From Solirubrobacterales bacterium (lineage in GTDB: Bacteria > Actinomycetota > Thermoleophilia > Solirubrobacterales > 70-9): a DNA stretch of 64,000 nt. The notes under the pieces were generated by a model that ran no database searches, was not told where the DNA came from, and saw only the letters and a list, made by a program, of their open reading frames with translations. Below are positions 47,611 to 58,195 of this stretch, piece by piece; the stretch's first letter is position 1, and the number at the start of each line of letters is the position of its first letter. The stretch is from the NCBI GenBank assembly GCA_016712175.1, contig JADJRQ010000002.1:186001-250000 (forward strand), given 5' to 3'. The translations under genes and the position numbers were made by a program.

Positions 47611-48804
47611 TCAGGGGATCCAGGTACCCCTCTGACCGGCGCGCGACTGGATGTGAATGCTCTGCAGGATCCCGAGCATCAGGAAGGTGGCGATGATCGC
47701 CGAACCTCCATAGCTCATCAGCGGCAAAGGAATGCCGGTGATCGGCATGATGCCGAGGTTCATTCCCACATTGACGAAGACCTGGAACATGATCGCCGCG
47801 GCAATGCCGGCGGCAAGAAGCGTTCCGTAAAAATTCTTCGAGAGCGTCATCAGACGCAGCGCCCGCCAGAAAAGGAGGGCAAAAAGGGATAAGACAAGCG
47901 CGGCGCCGACGAATCCATATCTTTCGGCGACCACGGCAAAGATGAAATCGGTGTGGTTCTCGGGCAGAAACCCGAGGCGTGACTGGGTTGCCTGATTGCC
48001 GCGACCGGTGGTTCCACCGGATCCTGCGGCAACTTTTGCCTGGTTCTGCTGATAGCCACCATCTCCGATATCCGAAGAAGGCTGGAGGAAGGACGTGAGT
48101 CTGTCCGTCTGGTACTCCTTGAGAACCGGAGCGCCGGCCATCGGCATGACCACGAGGACGATGGCGATGAATACCGCCAGCGCACCGCCGATCGCAGCAA
48201 GATGCGTCCAGCGCACCCCTGCCGCGACCATGATCGCGATCGTGATTGCCCCGAACACCAGAGAGGTGCCGAGGTCCTGCAGGAGGACGAGACCGGTTGG
48301 CGCAAAACCGAGCGCCAGTATCCGGATCGTCCTTTGTCGTTCGGAGCCACGACGGGCCCCGTCAATGACAAATCCAGCCAGCGAGAGGATGAGCAGAACT
48401 TTGCCCAATTCGGCCGGCTGGAAGGTGAAAAATGGAAGTTCAAGTGAATTGGTCGATCCTCGCGCGGCAACGCCGAAAGCGAAAACCGCAAAGATCGACG
48501 AGCAGAGGAACGTGTAGATACCCACCCGCAATTCGCGGAAGCGTGAGTAATCGACCCTCGAGATGAGAAACATCGCAACAATTCCCACCAGACCGTACAG
48601 AGCTTGATGCTTCATGTAGTAGTCGGGGGCACCGGCGATCGCGGTGCGGCTGCCCTGGTGCAGGGTTAGCAGCGAGCAGGCGAGCAGGCCCAGAGCCGAA
48701 AACATGAGCCACCCGTCCGTGTCACGAACGCCGATGCGCTCCAGCAGCGAGACCCGGTGGTGAAAGGCCGGGGCCTCGCCTGGGGAGATCCTCGAGGACT
48801 CCAT
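47611..48804 (-). CDS. rodA: SEDS peptidoglycan polymerase RodA
   Basis: 397-aa polytopic membrane glycosyltransferase that polymerises lipid II during elongation, paired with PBP2. SEDS hallmarks are FQPAELGKVLLILSLA, LLQDLGTSLVF and ITGIPLPLMSYGGSA. Its ATG shares one base with the pbp2 stop. The upstream frame lies within pbp2 and was not used. Confidence 0.94.
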   Translation of the reverse strand: MESSRISPGEAPAFHHRVSLLERIGVRDTDGWLMFSALGLLACSLLTLHQGSRTAIAGAPDYYMKHQALYGLVGIVAMFLISRVDYSRFRELRVGIYTFLCSSIFAVFAFGVAARGSTNSLELPFFTFQPAELGKVLLILSLAGFVIDGARRGSERQRTIRILALGFAPTGLVLLQDLGTSLVFGAITIAIMVAAGVRWTHLAAIGGALAVFIAIVLVVMPMAGAPVLKEYQTDRLTSFLQPSSDIGDGGYQQNQAKVAAGSGGTTGRGNQATQSRLGFLPENHTDFIFAVVAERYGFVGAALVLSLFALLFWRALRLMTLSKNFYGTLLAAGIAAAIMFQVFVNVGMNLGIMPITGIPLPLMSYGGSAIIATFLMLGILQSIHIQSRAGQRGTWIP

Positions 48805-50671
48805 TACTCGATCGCTCCCGAGCCGCCGGAAACGGCCTTGGCCTGCTTGTTGAAGTACGCCGAGAGGATCTGAAGGGCCGCCGGCGCCGCGGTGTCCGCG
48901 CCAAATCCACCTTGCTCGAACGTCGTAGTGACCACGATCTTCGGGTTGGGGTACGGCGCGAGGACGGCGTACCACGACTGGTCGCCGTTCGGCGGGCGTT
49001 CTGCCGTGCCGGTCTTGCCGGCTACCGGGACCGGGAAACCGCCGAAGACCTTGTAGGAGGTGCCTTCGGGCGACTGCGCGGCGTCGTGGAGGCCGGACAT
49101 CATCACGTCGCGGGCCCCGGGGTCGATCGGGATCTCTCGTTTCACTTCAGGCTCGGTCTCGGCCAGGACCCGGCCGGCCGCATCTTCGGTCTGCTTGACC
49201 AGGCGCGGCTTGTACACGGTGCCGCCGTTGCCGAGGGCGGAATACGCCACCGCCATCTGGAGCGGGTCGGCCTGGAGGTCGCCCTGCCCGATTGCAAGCT
49301 GGATGTTGTCGCCGATGACCCAGCCGCGGTCGGTGCCGCCTTCCGCGAAGAGTTGGTTCCGCCACTCGGGGGTGGGCAGCAGTCCCGCGGATTCGCCCGG
49401 CAGGTCGATTCCCGTGGTCTCGCCGATTCCGAACTGTCCCGACCAGTCCTGAAGCTGGTTGGTGCCGTTCATCTTGGCGCCGAGCAGGTAGAAGTAGACA
49501 TCCGAGGAAACCTGGATCGCGCGGTGGAGGTCCACCGTTCCGTGCGGTTCTTTGCCCGCGTTGTCGAAGTCCTGGTCGGCGATCTTCACCGAGCCGGTGT
49601 CATTTATCTGAGTCGAAGGTGCGATCTTGCCGGCGTCGAGCGCGGCGATCGCGGTGATCGGCTTATAGATCGAACCAACCGGATAGGCACCGGTGATCGC
49701 CCGGTTGAAGAGCGGGGCTCCTTGATCCTCGTCGTAAAGCCCGTCAACCTGCTTTTGGGTCAGCGGGCGGGTGAACATGTCGGGGTCGAAGGTCGGATTG
49801 GAACCGAGCCCAAGCACCTCCCCGCTGTTGACGTCCATGGCGACGAACCCACCCGGCAGGCCGATCGAAGAAAGCGCGGCCTCACCCGCCTGCTGAACCC
49901 TCTGGTCGAGGGTCAGCCGCAGACTCTTGCCCGGCACCGGGGTCTGCGACTTGAGTTGACCCTTGACCTTTCCGGTGGAGTCGACCTGGAACTTCGTGGT
50001 ACCGGCCGAACCGCGAAGCGTTTCGTCATAGGTTTGCTCGATGCCGGCCTTGCCGAGAACATCGCCGCCCTGGATAGCCGGATCGTCGGTCTTGTCGAGA
50101 TCCTCGGCCGTCACGTCGCCGACGCTGCCGAGCAGGTGCGCGGCTTCGAATCCATGCGGGTATTTGCGGACGAAGACCCGGTTGACCTGAATTTCGGGGA
50201 ACTCGGCCTGGTGCTCCCGGAGGTAGAAAACGAGGTCGTCATCTACGTCGTTGGCCACGGTGACAGGGGTGCAGGCGGGTTGTCTTCGACTTCCTTGGCA
50301 TACCGGTTCTGAACCCATTCGAGCTTCCGGTCGAGGAGGCCCGCGACGGATTTGAAGAGCTTTCGGCGGGCCGGACTCGGGTCGGGAACTTCGATCGGGT
50401 CGAGCTGCAGCGCCATACTCGTCCGGTTGTCGACCAGCACGTTGCCATCCCGGTCGAGGATGCGCCCCCGGGGTGGCCGGACCCGAACCTCGCGAGTCCG
50501 ATTCTCGGTCGCCTCAGCCAGATACTCGTCCCCGGTCACGACTTGAAGCGACCAGAGGCGGAAAAAAAGCACAGCAAACAGGAAAAGCCCGGCTCCGCCG
50601 ATGATCGCTACGCGCAGGGCAGTTCCCTGGCGGTGTTTGGTTTTCGGGATGACGGGCTGAAATCTCATCAT
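48804..50671 (-). CDS. penicillin-binding protein 2 (frameshifted)
   Basis: Class B transpeptidase of the elongasome, about 622 aa. One N-terminal helix (residues 19-41), the PBP dimer domain (RPPRGRILDRDGNVLVDN), then the transpeptidase with SxxK in GSIYKP, SSD in SSDVYFY and KTGT in GKTGTAERP. A C appears lost in GCACCCCTGTC near 50273; the first 142 codons and the rest are in different frames, and one extra C joins them as NPPAPPVTVAND. It lies between mreD and rodA. Confidence 0.93.
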
Positions 50672-50673
50672 TT

Positions 50674-51231
50674 CTAAGAACCCCCCAGATCACCCAACGG
50701 GGCGGTCCGCCGGCGACGTCCGCTTCTTTCGTCGATCAGCGCGGGTCGGAGAACCCTCCGGATCAGGGCGTACAAAGGAAAGGCCAACAAGAAACCATAG
50801 AGACCCTGCACGATCACCTCGAGCAGAATCGCCGAGCTGACCGAGGCGTCCAGTCCGAGCACCGTCGTGAATATTCCGAGCGCGATGCTCGAGACGACCG
50901 TCGCGGCACCGCAAAGTGCGGCGGTGACCAGCCGGTCGGGATGCTCCCCGCGTTCGCGGTAGATACCGGCGAGATATCCCACCCCCATGAAGATCAGGGC
51001 GGCGGTTCCAAGCGGGCCATCGCCGAGCGCATCCGACAGAAAGCCGATCGAGAAGCCAACCGTCGCCCCGACCATGCTGCCGCCGAGCAGACCGAAGATC
51101 ACCGCACAGCCAGGCAGAATCCAGAAGGACGTGTGCAGCACTTCGACCAGCGAAAAGAATCCCGACTGAAGCAGCACGAGCAGCAGCACCAACAAGGCGA
51201 TGCGCAGTGCGACTTTGTTGGTGACGATCAT
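50674..51231 (-). CDS. mreD: rod shape-determining protein MreD
   Basis: 185-aa membrane protein with about five helices and a basic C-terminus. Start ATG 51231 overlaps the mreC stop (ATGA). The sequence is poorly conserved across bacteria; identity rests on the hydrophobic profile (LLVLLQSGFF, ALGDGPLGTAAL) and position between mreC and pbp2. Confidence 0.88.
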   Translation of the reverse strand: MIVTNKVALRIALLVLLLVLLQSGFFSLVEVLHTSFWILPGCAVIFGLLGGSMVGATVGFSIGFLSDALGDGPLGTAALIFMGVGYLAGIYRERGEHPDRLVTAALCGAATVVSSIALGIFTTVLGLDASVSSAILLEVIVQGLYGFLLAFPLYALIRRVLRPALIDERSGRRRRTAPLGDLGGS

Positions 51232-52076
51232 CCGCGGCTGCCGCCCGTCAGTACCTGAAGCATGTCGAGGTTCCGCATATTCGGATACGGCGTGAGGTCG
51301 ACGCTCTGGATCGCCTCGCGCTCGTCGATCGGCGCGAAGGCGACCTCGCCGATCGGAATATTCCGCGGATAGAGGGAGGAGAGACCTCTGCCCCGCCAAC
51401 CGGAAGTCACCACGCTCTGGCCCTTGGCGATGTTCTTGGTCTGGTCGAGGAACTCGAGTACGAGCTTGTCCGGCGCGCCGACCGTCGCCCGCACCACGCC
51501 TTGAGCGCCGCCCGGCACGACCTTCGCGCTGACTGCGCTGGTGCTGTCGGTGATCAGCGTGACCACGGCGTCGCCCCGACTGGCCGAGCTGACGTGGCCG
51601 ACCAGGCCATCAGGGCTGACCACCGGATCGTTCAGCGCGATTCCGTCGCTCGAACCCCGGTCGATGCCTACCGTCGAATACCAGACCGTCGGAGACCGGG
51701 TGATCACCGTTGCCGTCACCGGCTTGAAGCCGCCGGCAATGCCGGCCTTTTTCTGAAGGTTCGCCATATCCCGCAGCTGCTTGTTCTCCTGAAGCGCGAC
51801 CTGTCCGGCGACCGCCTGCTTCCTCGAATCCGCGAGATCCGCAGTCAGCCGATCGCGTTCTCCGCGGGCCGCGATCGTCTCGTCGAACCAGTTGACCAGA
51901 TCGCGCGCCGGCTTCAGCGCCCGGCTGGCCCCGTCCTGAACGGGTCCGAAGATGCTCCCAAGGGGGCCACCCACCGAACCAGAGCCATTTCCGAAGGTCA
52001 CCGTGAGCAGCACGAAACCGAGCAGGACCAGCCCTATGAGGACCGCTCGACGGCGGCGAACTTGCTTTCGGTACAC
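51228..52076 (-). CDS. mreC: rod shape-determining protein MreC
   Basis: 282-aa bitopic protein: short basic cytoplasmic start, one helix (residues 11-29), a coiled coil (about 60-110) and a beta-barrel pair with GSSDGIALNDPVVSPDGLVGHV. It scaffolds RodA/PBP2. No mreB is present within the window directly upstream. The 208-nt gap to maf probably holds the operon promoter. Confidence 0.92.
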   Translation of the reverse strand: MYRKQVRRRRAVLIGLVLLGFVLLTVTFGNGSGSVGGPLGSIFGPVQDGASRALKPARDLVNWFDETIAARGERDRLTADLADSRKQAVAGQVALQENKQLRDMANLQKKAGIAGGFKPVTATVITRSPTVWYSTVGIDRGSSDGIALNDPVVSPDGLVGHVSSASRGDAVVTLITDSTSAVSAKVVPGGAQGVVRATVGAPDKLVLEFLDQTKNIAKGQSVVTSGWRGRGLSSLYPRNIPIGEVAFAPIDEREAIQSVDLTPYPNMRNLDMLQVLTGGSRG

Positions 52077-52284
52077 GGCTTGAAACCTTGGTTTGCGGAG
52101 TTGGTGGATTGCGACGCGCGACCGGAGCCGGTGCGACGGGGCGCGACCAGTGACTTTCTCACTTATCAGCGCAGATGGTGCCGTCTGAGAGGCGTCTGTT
52201 CGAGTACTTGCAGACTGGCGTTAACCTTCGAACCCGGCTGGTGGCCCGAGTCAGGATTGTACCGGGGCGGCCGGTTCGGCCGGC

Positions 52285-52845
52285 TCAAACGTCAAGTTCG
52301 GGGACGAGTTCGAGCAACAGCCGGACCGGCAGCCCGATCACGTTGGCGATATCACCCTCAACACCCGCCACCAGAGCCGAACCCCGGCCTTGAATCGCGT
52401 ATCCCCCTGCCCTGCCGCGCCACTCACCACTGGACAGGTAACGGTCAATCTCGTGGCTGCTCAGGTCCCGGAAACGCACTTCGGAGGCTGCAACCCCGGT
52501 CCGGGTCTGATCACCATCGGGCCCGATGACCGCCAGGCCACTGAACACCTTGTGCGTCCGGCCGGAAAGCTGGGCCAGGTACTCGCGGGCCCGAATTTCG
52601 TCCTCGGGCTTGCCAATGATGTGATCCTCGACCACCACATCAGTGTCGCAGCCGATGACGAGTGAACCTTCCACGGCCACCGCCCGAGCCTTGAGCAGAG
52701 CGTTGGCAAGGACGACCTCTTCAGGGTCACCATGAACGATCTCCTCAACCCCGGAGACTTTGACCTCAAAGTCAACGCCAAGCCGTTCAAGGATCTCCTT
52801 GCGCTGAGGAGAACCGGAAGCGAGGATGACAGGAAAATCGGACAT
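52285..52845 (-). CDS. Maf-like nucleoside triphosphate pyrophosphatase
   Basis: 186-aa house-cleaning pyrophosphatase acting on non-canonical or methylated nucleotides. The N-terminal signature ILASGSPQRKEIL and the catalytic Asp in VIGCDTDVVV are present (many homologues have ADT there). It lies 143 nt after ndk; element A fills most of that gap. Confidence 0.92.
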   Translation of the reverse strand: MSDFPVILASGSPQRKEILERLGVDFEVKVSGVEEIVHGDPEEVVLANALLKARAVAVEGSLVIGCDTDVVVEDHIIGKPEDEIRAREYLAQLSGRTHKVFSGLAVIGPDGDQTRTGVAASEVRFRDLSSHEIDRYLSSGEWRGRAGGYAIQGRGSALVAGVEGDIANVIGLPVRLLLELVPELDV

Positions 52846-52858
52846 AACTAAGCCTAGA

Positions 52859-52967
52859 GTGCGGGTCTCGGGGGCGCCCCCGGAGGGCTGGCGACAGTGG
52901 AGTTAGCTTGACTAAACCCCGAGAACGGGGAGCGTTGTCCCAGAGGAGGTACCTCCGTACCCCGCAC
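52859..52967 (-). repeat. 109-nt structured intergenic element, copy A
   Basis: It begins 22 nt after the ndk stop, in sense orientation. Its ends GTGCGGG and CCCGCAC pair exactly. It shares CAACGCTCCCC and GTCGCCAGCCCTCCGG with copy B at 62241-62349, which has the same length and orientation relative to its upstream gene. It also holds a GGTACCTCCGTACC hairpin and the self-complementary CGGGGGCGCCCCCG. Function unknown. Confidence 0.65.
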
Positions 52968-52988
52968 CGCGTCCCACGGAGAACCGGT

Positions 52989-53396
52989 CTAAACGCCTTC
53001 GGGGAACCAGATCCCGATTTCGCGAGCCGATGACTCTGCGGAATCCGAGCCATGGACCATGTTGAAGGTCACTTCCTGGGCGAAGTCGCCGCGGATCGAC
53101 CCGGGTGCGGCTTCGACCGGATTGGTCGAACCGATCAGCTGACGGGCGGCCGGAACGGCTTCGGGGCCTTCGAGCACCGCAGCGACCAGGGGGCCGCCGG
53201 TGATGAACTCGACCAGCTCGCCGAAGAACGGTTTCTCGCTGTGCTCGGCGTAGTGCTCGTTGGCGATGGCTTCGGTGGCGGTCAGTTTCTTGAGGGCGAC
53301 GATCTTCAGGCCCTTATTCTCGAACCGGGCGAGGATCTCGCCGGTGAGGGAGCGTTCGAAGGCGTCGGGCTTGACCAGAATCAGGGTTTGCGGCAT
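52989..53396 (-). CDS. ndk: nucleoside diphosphate kinase
   Basis: 135-aa enzyme that equilibrates NTP pools via a phospho-histidine. The active-site His is in NMVHGSDS near residue 117, and the N-terminal TLILVKPDAFERSLTGEIL is normal. The last residues include GIWFPEG, as expected. Confidence 0.97.
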   Translation of the reverse strand: MPQTLILVKPDAFERSLTGEILARFENKGLKIVALKKLTATEAIANEHYAEHSEKPFFGELVEFITGGPLVAAVLEGPEAVPAARQLIGSTNPVEAAPGSIRGDFAQEVTFNMVHGSDSAESSAREIGIWFPEGV

Positions 53397-53445
53397 GGCT
53401 TTTTTCAGACTCCGTTATCGGGTTGTGTTGGAAGGTGAAGCGGGC

Positions 53446-54198
53446 TCAGTTTGATTCCGGGGTCCGGCTCGGAGCCGGGGAATCACCACTGTTGATCGGC
53501 TTGGACGTTGGATCGTCGTCCGGGGTGATCGTTTTGCGGCGGGCCGAGCGTGGCGTGCGCCGACTCGCATCACCTTCGGACGAAGAGCTGCGCGAGTCCT
53601 TGCGACTCGAGGATCGTTCGGAAGCCTCGGGCTGCGCTGCGGGCGATTCCTTCGAGGAGCGACGGCGCTTCTTCTCAGTGCGTTCCGGATCCTTCGGATT
53701 CGAGCTCCCCTTCGAACTCGACTTGGATGAACCGCTGCGCGAAGAACGCTTGGGGGCGACCAGCTGGGTCTCGCAATAAGGGCAAACTTTCCAGTTGAGG
53801 CCGACCGGCTTCTGGCAGGTAGGGCAGTCGTCCTTGAGCCGCGTGCGGCATGAAGGGCAGCGGACGAAGTCGGACTCCACCGGGAACCCGCACTTCTGGC
53901 AGGAGTGGGCTTCGAGGTGCCGCAGGCGTACTTCGGCAGCCTGGACCTCGGTCTCACGCTCGTGGATGTCCTCGAGGAACTCCGGCGGGCGAAGGATCAT
54001 GTAGACGATGGTGCCCACGAAGGGGAAGATCGACGCGGCTACGGAGCAGCCAACCAGGAACTGGTCGGCGATGCGGCGGCGGGCATCGGTGAAGACGTAG
54101 ACGATCGTCGCGAGATAGATCGCGGCCACGCTGAGGATCGCGAAGGTGACTACGAGATTGATGGTGGTGTTGTCGATTCCGAAGATGGCGAGTGGCAT
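53446..54198 (-). CDS. membrane protein with double zinc ribbon
   Basis: 250-aa protein: two N-terminal transmembrane helices (about residues 14-36 and 46-68), a short coiled coil, then two zinc ribbons (CQKCGF ... CPSC and CPTCQ ... CPYC) at about residues 98-145, and a Ser/Lys/Arg-rich disordered tail of about 100 residues. It resembles actinobacterial PLDc_N/zinc-ribbon membrane proteins of unknown role. It begins 6 nt after a 39-aa membrane protein gene. Confidence 0.78.
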   Translation of the reverse strand: MPLAIFGIDNTTINLVVTFAILSVAAIYLATIVYVFTDARRRIADQFLVGCSVAASIFPFVGTIVYMILRPPEFLEDIHERETEVQAAEVRLRHLEAHSCQKCGFPVESDFVRCPSCRTRLKDDCPTCQKPVGLNWKVCPYCETQLVAPKRSSRSGSSKSSSKGSSNPKDPERTEKKRRRSSKESPAAQPEASERSSSRKDSRSSSSEGDASRRTPRSARRKTITPDDDPTSKPINSGDSPAPSRTPESN

Positions 54199-54204
54199 GA
54201 GGGG

Positions 54205-54324
54205 CTAGAGGAACATCCTTCCGAATAGATACCCGATGCCGAAAAAGACGAGGATCACTATCGCCACTACGGCCGCGACCAGCGCCATCATCGACAGCAG
54301 TTGAGAGCCAGTCTGACGATTCAC
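54205..54324 (-). CDS. 39-aa single-helix membrane protein
   Basis: Frame from GTG 54324: a short polar start (NRQTGSQ), then one hydrophobic helix (about residues 12-33) and a GRMFL end. It ends 6 nt before the zinc-ribbon membrane gene on the same strand. Its size is below usual ORF cut-offs. Support is the uninterrupted hydrophobic pattern, GC-rich third positions and tight spacing; no ribosome-binding site is obvious. Confidence 0.5.
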   Translation of the reverse strand: MNRQTGSQLLSMMALVAAVVAIVILVFFGIGYLFGRMFL

Positions 54325-54392
54325 CCGGTTATGGTCGCATAGTGGGCGAAAACCGTACGGCCCGGTAAACTCTGGGACAGGGGTTGCTCCGG

Positions 54393-55624
54393 CTATTCAA
54401 CCGCCGAAAGCAGGAAATGCGAGCCGGCGACGAGCACCAGGCCCTCTCGGTGACGAGCAAGGGATCCGGCCCTGGACAGCGCTTCGCGGGTGCTTGGCAT
54501 TGCTTCAGATTCGAGACCGAGCTCGTCTGCGAAGTTCTTGAGTTCTGCCGCCGGGAAAGAGTGTGCACCGGGACGTCCCCAGTCGGCCAGCGCCTTCGCG
54601 GGGAGCTCGGTGAGGATTGCCGTGTCGACCACGCCGGCCAGCTCAGCCAGCATCCCTCCGGCATCCTTGTCGGAGAGGATGCCGATCACCGCGATCACCG
54701 GACGGTCTCCGGCGATCTCGGGCAGCGAGGAAGCGAGCGCAGCGGCACCCTGGCGGTTGTGGGCGACGTCGACGAAGAAGGGAGGGTCCTGACCAACCTG
54801 TTCAAAGCCTCCCTGGCACCACCATGGAGCCGGCGACCTCTTTGACTGTCTCTTCATCAACTGCCCCGAGCATCGCCTCGACCGCCAGTGCCGCCACCGC
54901 GAAGTTGGCCCGCTGGTACCGCGCTGCGATGTGCCGGTCGAAGGCGTCTCCCCCGTCACCTGCCACCCGGACCTCGCAGTCGAGGCGGGCAGCGTGATCC
55001 CGCCCGAAGCTCTCGATCTCCGGCGCGAGGTGACCCAGGATCAGGGTCGTCCCTGGTTTCAGGACCGCGAGCTTTTCGCCGGCGATCTCAAGTTCGGTCT
55101 CTCCCAGATACTCGGTGTGGTCGAGGCCGATCGACGTCAGGACTGTGACCTTCGAGTTGATCGTGTTGGTCGCGTCAAGCCGTCCGCCGAGTCCAGCTTC
55201 GATCGCGGCCACCTCCACCCCGGCGTCGGCCATGGCCAGGAAAGATGCAGCGGTGGCCAGCTCGAACTGGGTCACGACCTCCCCTTCTTCGAGGGTTTCA
55301 TTAACAACGGCGGCAGCCTCGGCTGCCCGCTCGACTGCGAGGGAGAACGCCGCCGGGTCGAGCTCGTGACCGCCGACCATCACCCTTTCCGACCAGCGCG
55401 AGATGTGCGGCGAGCACCGAGCAACCTGATTTCTTCCCGTGAGCCTCGAGCAGTGCCGCACTCATCAGGGCCACCGACGACTTTCCGTTGGTGCCTACGA
55501 TGTGGATCGACTCGAACCTGTCCTGTGGGCGGGAAAGCTTGTCGCAGAGCCGAATCATCCGATTCAGGCCGAGCTTCCAGCCGATCGGTTCGAGCGAATT
55601 GAGACTTGCTTCGGGGTCGAACAT
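54393..55624 (-). CDS. folC: folylpolyglutamate/dihydrofolate synthase (two frameshifts)
   Basis: Mur-ligase-like enzyme adding glutamate to folates. The P-loop is HIVGTNGKSSVALM, the DATN segment is GLGGRLDATNTI, and the C-terminal domain has DVAHNRQGAAAL. The parts are in three frames. Near 55413 an extra C (or two lost bases) separates KKSGCS from SPHISRWSERV; near 54808 an extra T in CTTTGAACAG ends the frame after PGRL instead of giving PGRLEQVGQDPPF. It follows valS by 22 nt. Confidence 0.88.
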
Positions 55625-55646
55625 CGGGATCAGCCCCAGATCTTCG

Positions 55647-58195
55647 TCAGCCGAGTTCGGAGAGCTCGGTGTGGATGCGTTCGAGCTTCTCGCGCTCCTC
55701 GGCCACTACTTCTACCGGGGCCTTCTCGACAAAGCGTTCGTTGCCGAGCTTGCCTTCGATCTTCTTCGCCTCAGTTTCGAGTTTGCCTCGCCGAACGTTG
55801 AGGCGATCGGTCAGCTCCTTCATATCGAGGCCCTCCGAGGGCAGGATTCCGTATCCCTCTACCACGGCCACCGGCTCACCTTCCGCGGCCCCCAAGCTCA
55901 CTCGGCTGAGGCGCGAGACGAACTCGGGTGCTTCGGTGTTTCCACCAGTCGCGGCGAGCACGATCTTCGGCGGCACGCCTGCCATGTCGCGCCAGCTGCG
56001 GAGCCGCTGGGTGAGGGTGATCGCCTCGCCGACCTGGCCCTCGCAGGTCAGGTCGCGGTGTGCCTCGATCGTTTCGGGGAAGTCATGGACCACAAGGTGG
56101 CCGTCACGGTAAGGGTGGTAGCTCCAGATCTCCTCGGTCACGAACGGCATCACCGGGTGCACCAGGGCGAGGGTTCGCTCGAGAGTCTGCAGCAAGACCT
56201 TCGCCGCCTCTTCGTCCTTGTCGTAGATCCGGGGCTTCGCGATCTCGAGGTACCAGTCGCAGAGTTCGGAGAAGACGAACGAATAGATCTCCTGGGCCGC
56301 GTGCGCGAAGTCGTATTCAGCGAGCAGTCCGGTGACGCTCTCGATCGTGCTCTCGAGCCGCGACAGGATCCAGCGGTCTTCGAGTGCGGCCGGGTTGTCC
56401 GGCAGCGAGCGGTCGGCCGGCTCATCCGTGTTCAGCAGGATCAGGCGCGAGGCATTCCAGAGCTTGTTGCTGAGGTCGCGACCCTGCTGAACCTTGGCGT
56501 CCGAGTACCGGACATCCTGAGTCGATGACATCGCCAGCAGTCCGAAGCGCAGGGCGTCGGCGCCGTGCTCGTCGATCTCGGTCAGCGGGTCGATTCCGGT
56601 GCCGAGGCTCTTCGACATACGGCGGCCGTCCCGGGCCTGGATCACCGAGTGGACGTAGACATCCCTGAACGGGATGTCGCCGGCAAACTCGATGCCGGTC
56701 ATGATCATCCGCGCGACCCAGAGGAAGAGGATCTCGCGGGCGGTCGTGAGGAAGTCGGTCGGGTAGAACGCCTTCAGCTCGTCCGTCTCTTCGGGCCAGC
56801 CGAGCGTGGCGAAGGGCCAGATCGCGGATGAGAACCAGGTGTCGAGCACGTCCTCCTCCTGGACCCAGCCCTCACCGTCGGGGGCGACTTCTCCGGAGTA
56901 AACCTCGTCGCCGCGGTACCAGACCGGGATCCGGTGGCCCCACCAAAGCTGGCGGGAGACGCACCAGGGGCGAATCTCCCGCATCCAGTCGAGGTAGACC
57001 CGCTTCCACTGACCGGGAGTGATGTTGACTTCGTCGTTCTCGACGGCAGCGATTACAGGAGCGGCGAGTTCGTCCATCTTGCAAAACCACTGGAGTGAGA
57101 TCAGCGGCTCGATGCGTTCGCCCGAGCGCTCGGAGAACGGGACCGAGTGGACGTAGTCCTCTTCCCCGCTGAGCACGCCTTCTTCGCGAAGCGCCTCGGC
57201 GACCGCGATCTGGGCATCGGTAATGCTCATACCGGCAAAACGCTCACCTGCCTCCTCGGTCATACGGCCGTCTTCGCCGATCACGCTGATCTCTTCGAGG
57301 CCGTGCTTGCGGCCGATCTCGAAGTCGTTGACGTCGTGGCCGGGAGTGATCTTGAGTGCTCCGGTGCCGAACTCGATGTCAACGTGCTCGTCGGCAATGA
57401 TCGGCAGGCGGCGACCGACCAACGGCAGGATGCAGAACTCGCCGACCAGATCGGCGTAACGCTCGTCCTTCGGATTCACGGCGACCGCGGTGTCGGCCAT
57501 CATCGTCTCCGGACGGACCGTGGCCACGGTCAGGACACGGTCGGTTCCTTCCACCGGGTAATCGACCGAGCAGAGAGTGTCGGTCATCTCGCGGTTGACG
57601 ACCTCGAGATCCGAGATCGCCGAATGCGAACCGGGATCCCAGTTGACCATGTAGTTGTCGCGGTAAATCAAGCCCTTTTCGTAGAGGGCGGTGAACACCT
57701 TGCGCACGGCAAGGGCATAGTCGTCATCGAGCGTGAAGCGTTCCCGTTCGTAGTCGACCGAAGCGCCGAGCCGCTGGTACTGGGCCTTGATCCGGGCGGC
57801 GTAGTCCACTTTCCAGGCCCAGACCCGCCTTCGACAAAGTCCTCGCGGCCGATCTCGTGCCGGTCGATGCCGTCCTCCTTGAGTCGTTTCTCGACCACCG
57901 ACTGGGTGGCGATGCCGGCGTGGTCCATGCCGAGGAGCCAGAGCGTGTTCTTGCCGCGCATCCGGTTCAAACGGACGAGTGCGTCCTGCATCGAACCGTT
58001 CAGGGCATGGCCCATGTGGAGCACGCCGGTGACGTTCGGCGGCGGGATCGCTACGGAGAAGTTCTCGTCCGATGTCCCGGTGGCCTCGGGGTGGAAGTAG
58101 CCGCCTTCCATCCATTCACCGAAGATCCGCGCTTCGGCCTCACCGGGCTGCCAGCGGGTGGTCTCTTCCAGCTTCTGTCGGGCGTCGGCGTCCAA
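55647..58195 (-). CDS. valS: valyl-tRNA synthetase (frameshifted)
   Basis: Class I synthetase of about 850 aa. HIGH is in GVLHMGHALN, editing-domain motifs (ATVRPETMMADTAVAV) follow, the KMSKS variant is RMSKS in DGRRMSKSLG, and a C-terminal coiled coil ends the protein. A base is missing near 57829 (GAAGGCGGGTC), so the first 122 codons and the rest are in different frames; adding one gives GREDFVE-x-RVWAWKVDY. It has its own start at 58195, divergent from the beta-helix gene. Confidence 0.94.

Noticed and set aside
48912..50312. 466-codon plus-strand open frame opposite pbp2
   Set aside because: Antisense shadow; transpeptidase motifs on the minus strand are clear.
8150..58195. Programmed frameshifting or pseudogenes in the split housekeeping genes
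   Set aside because: Sites have no slippery-sequence plus stem pattern in common, and many essential single-copy genes are affected at once; sequencing error fits better.
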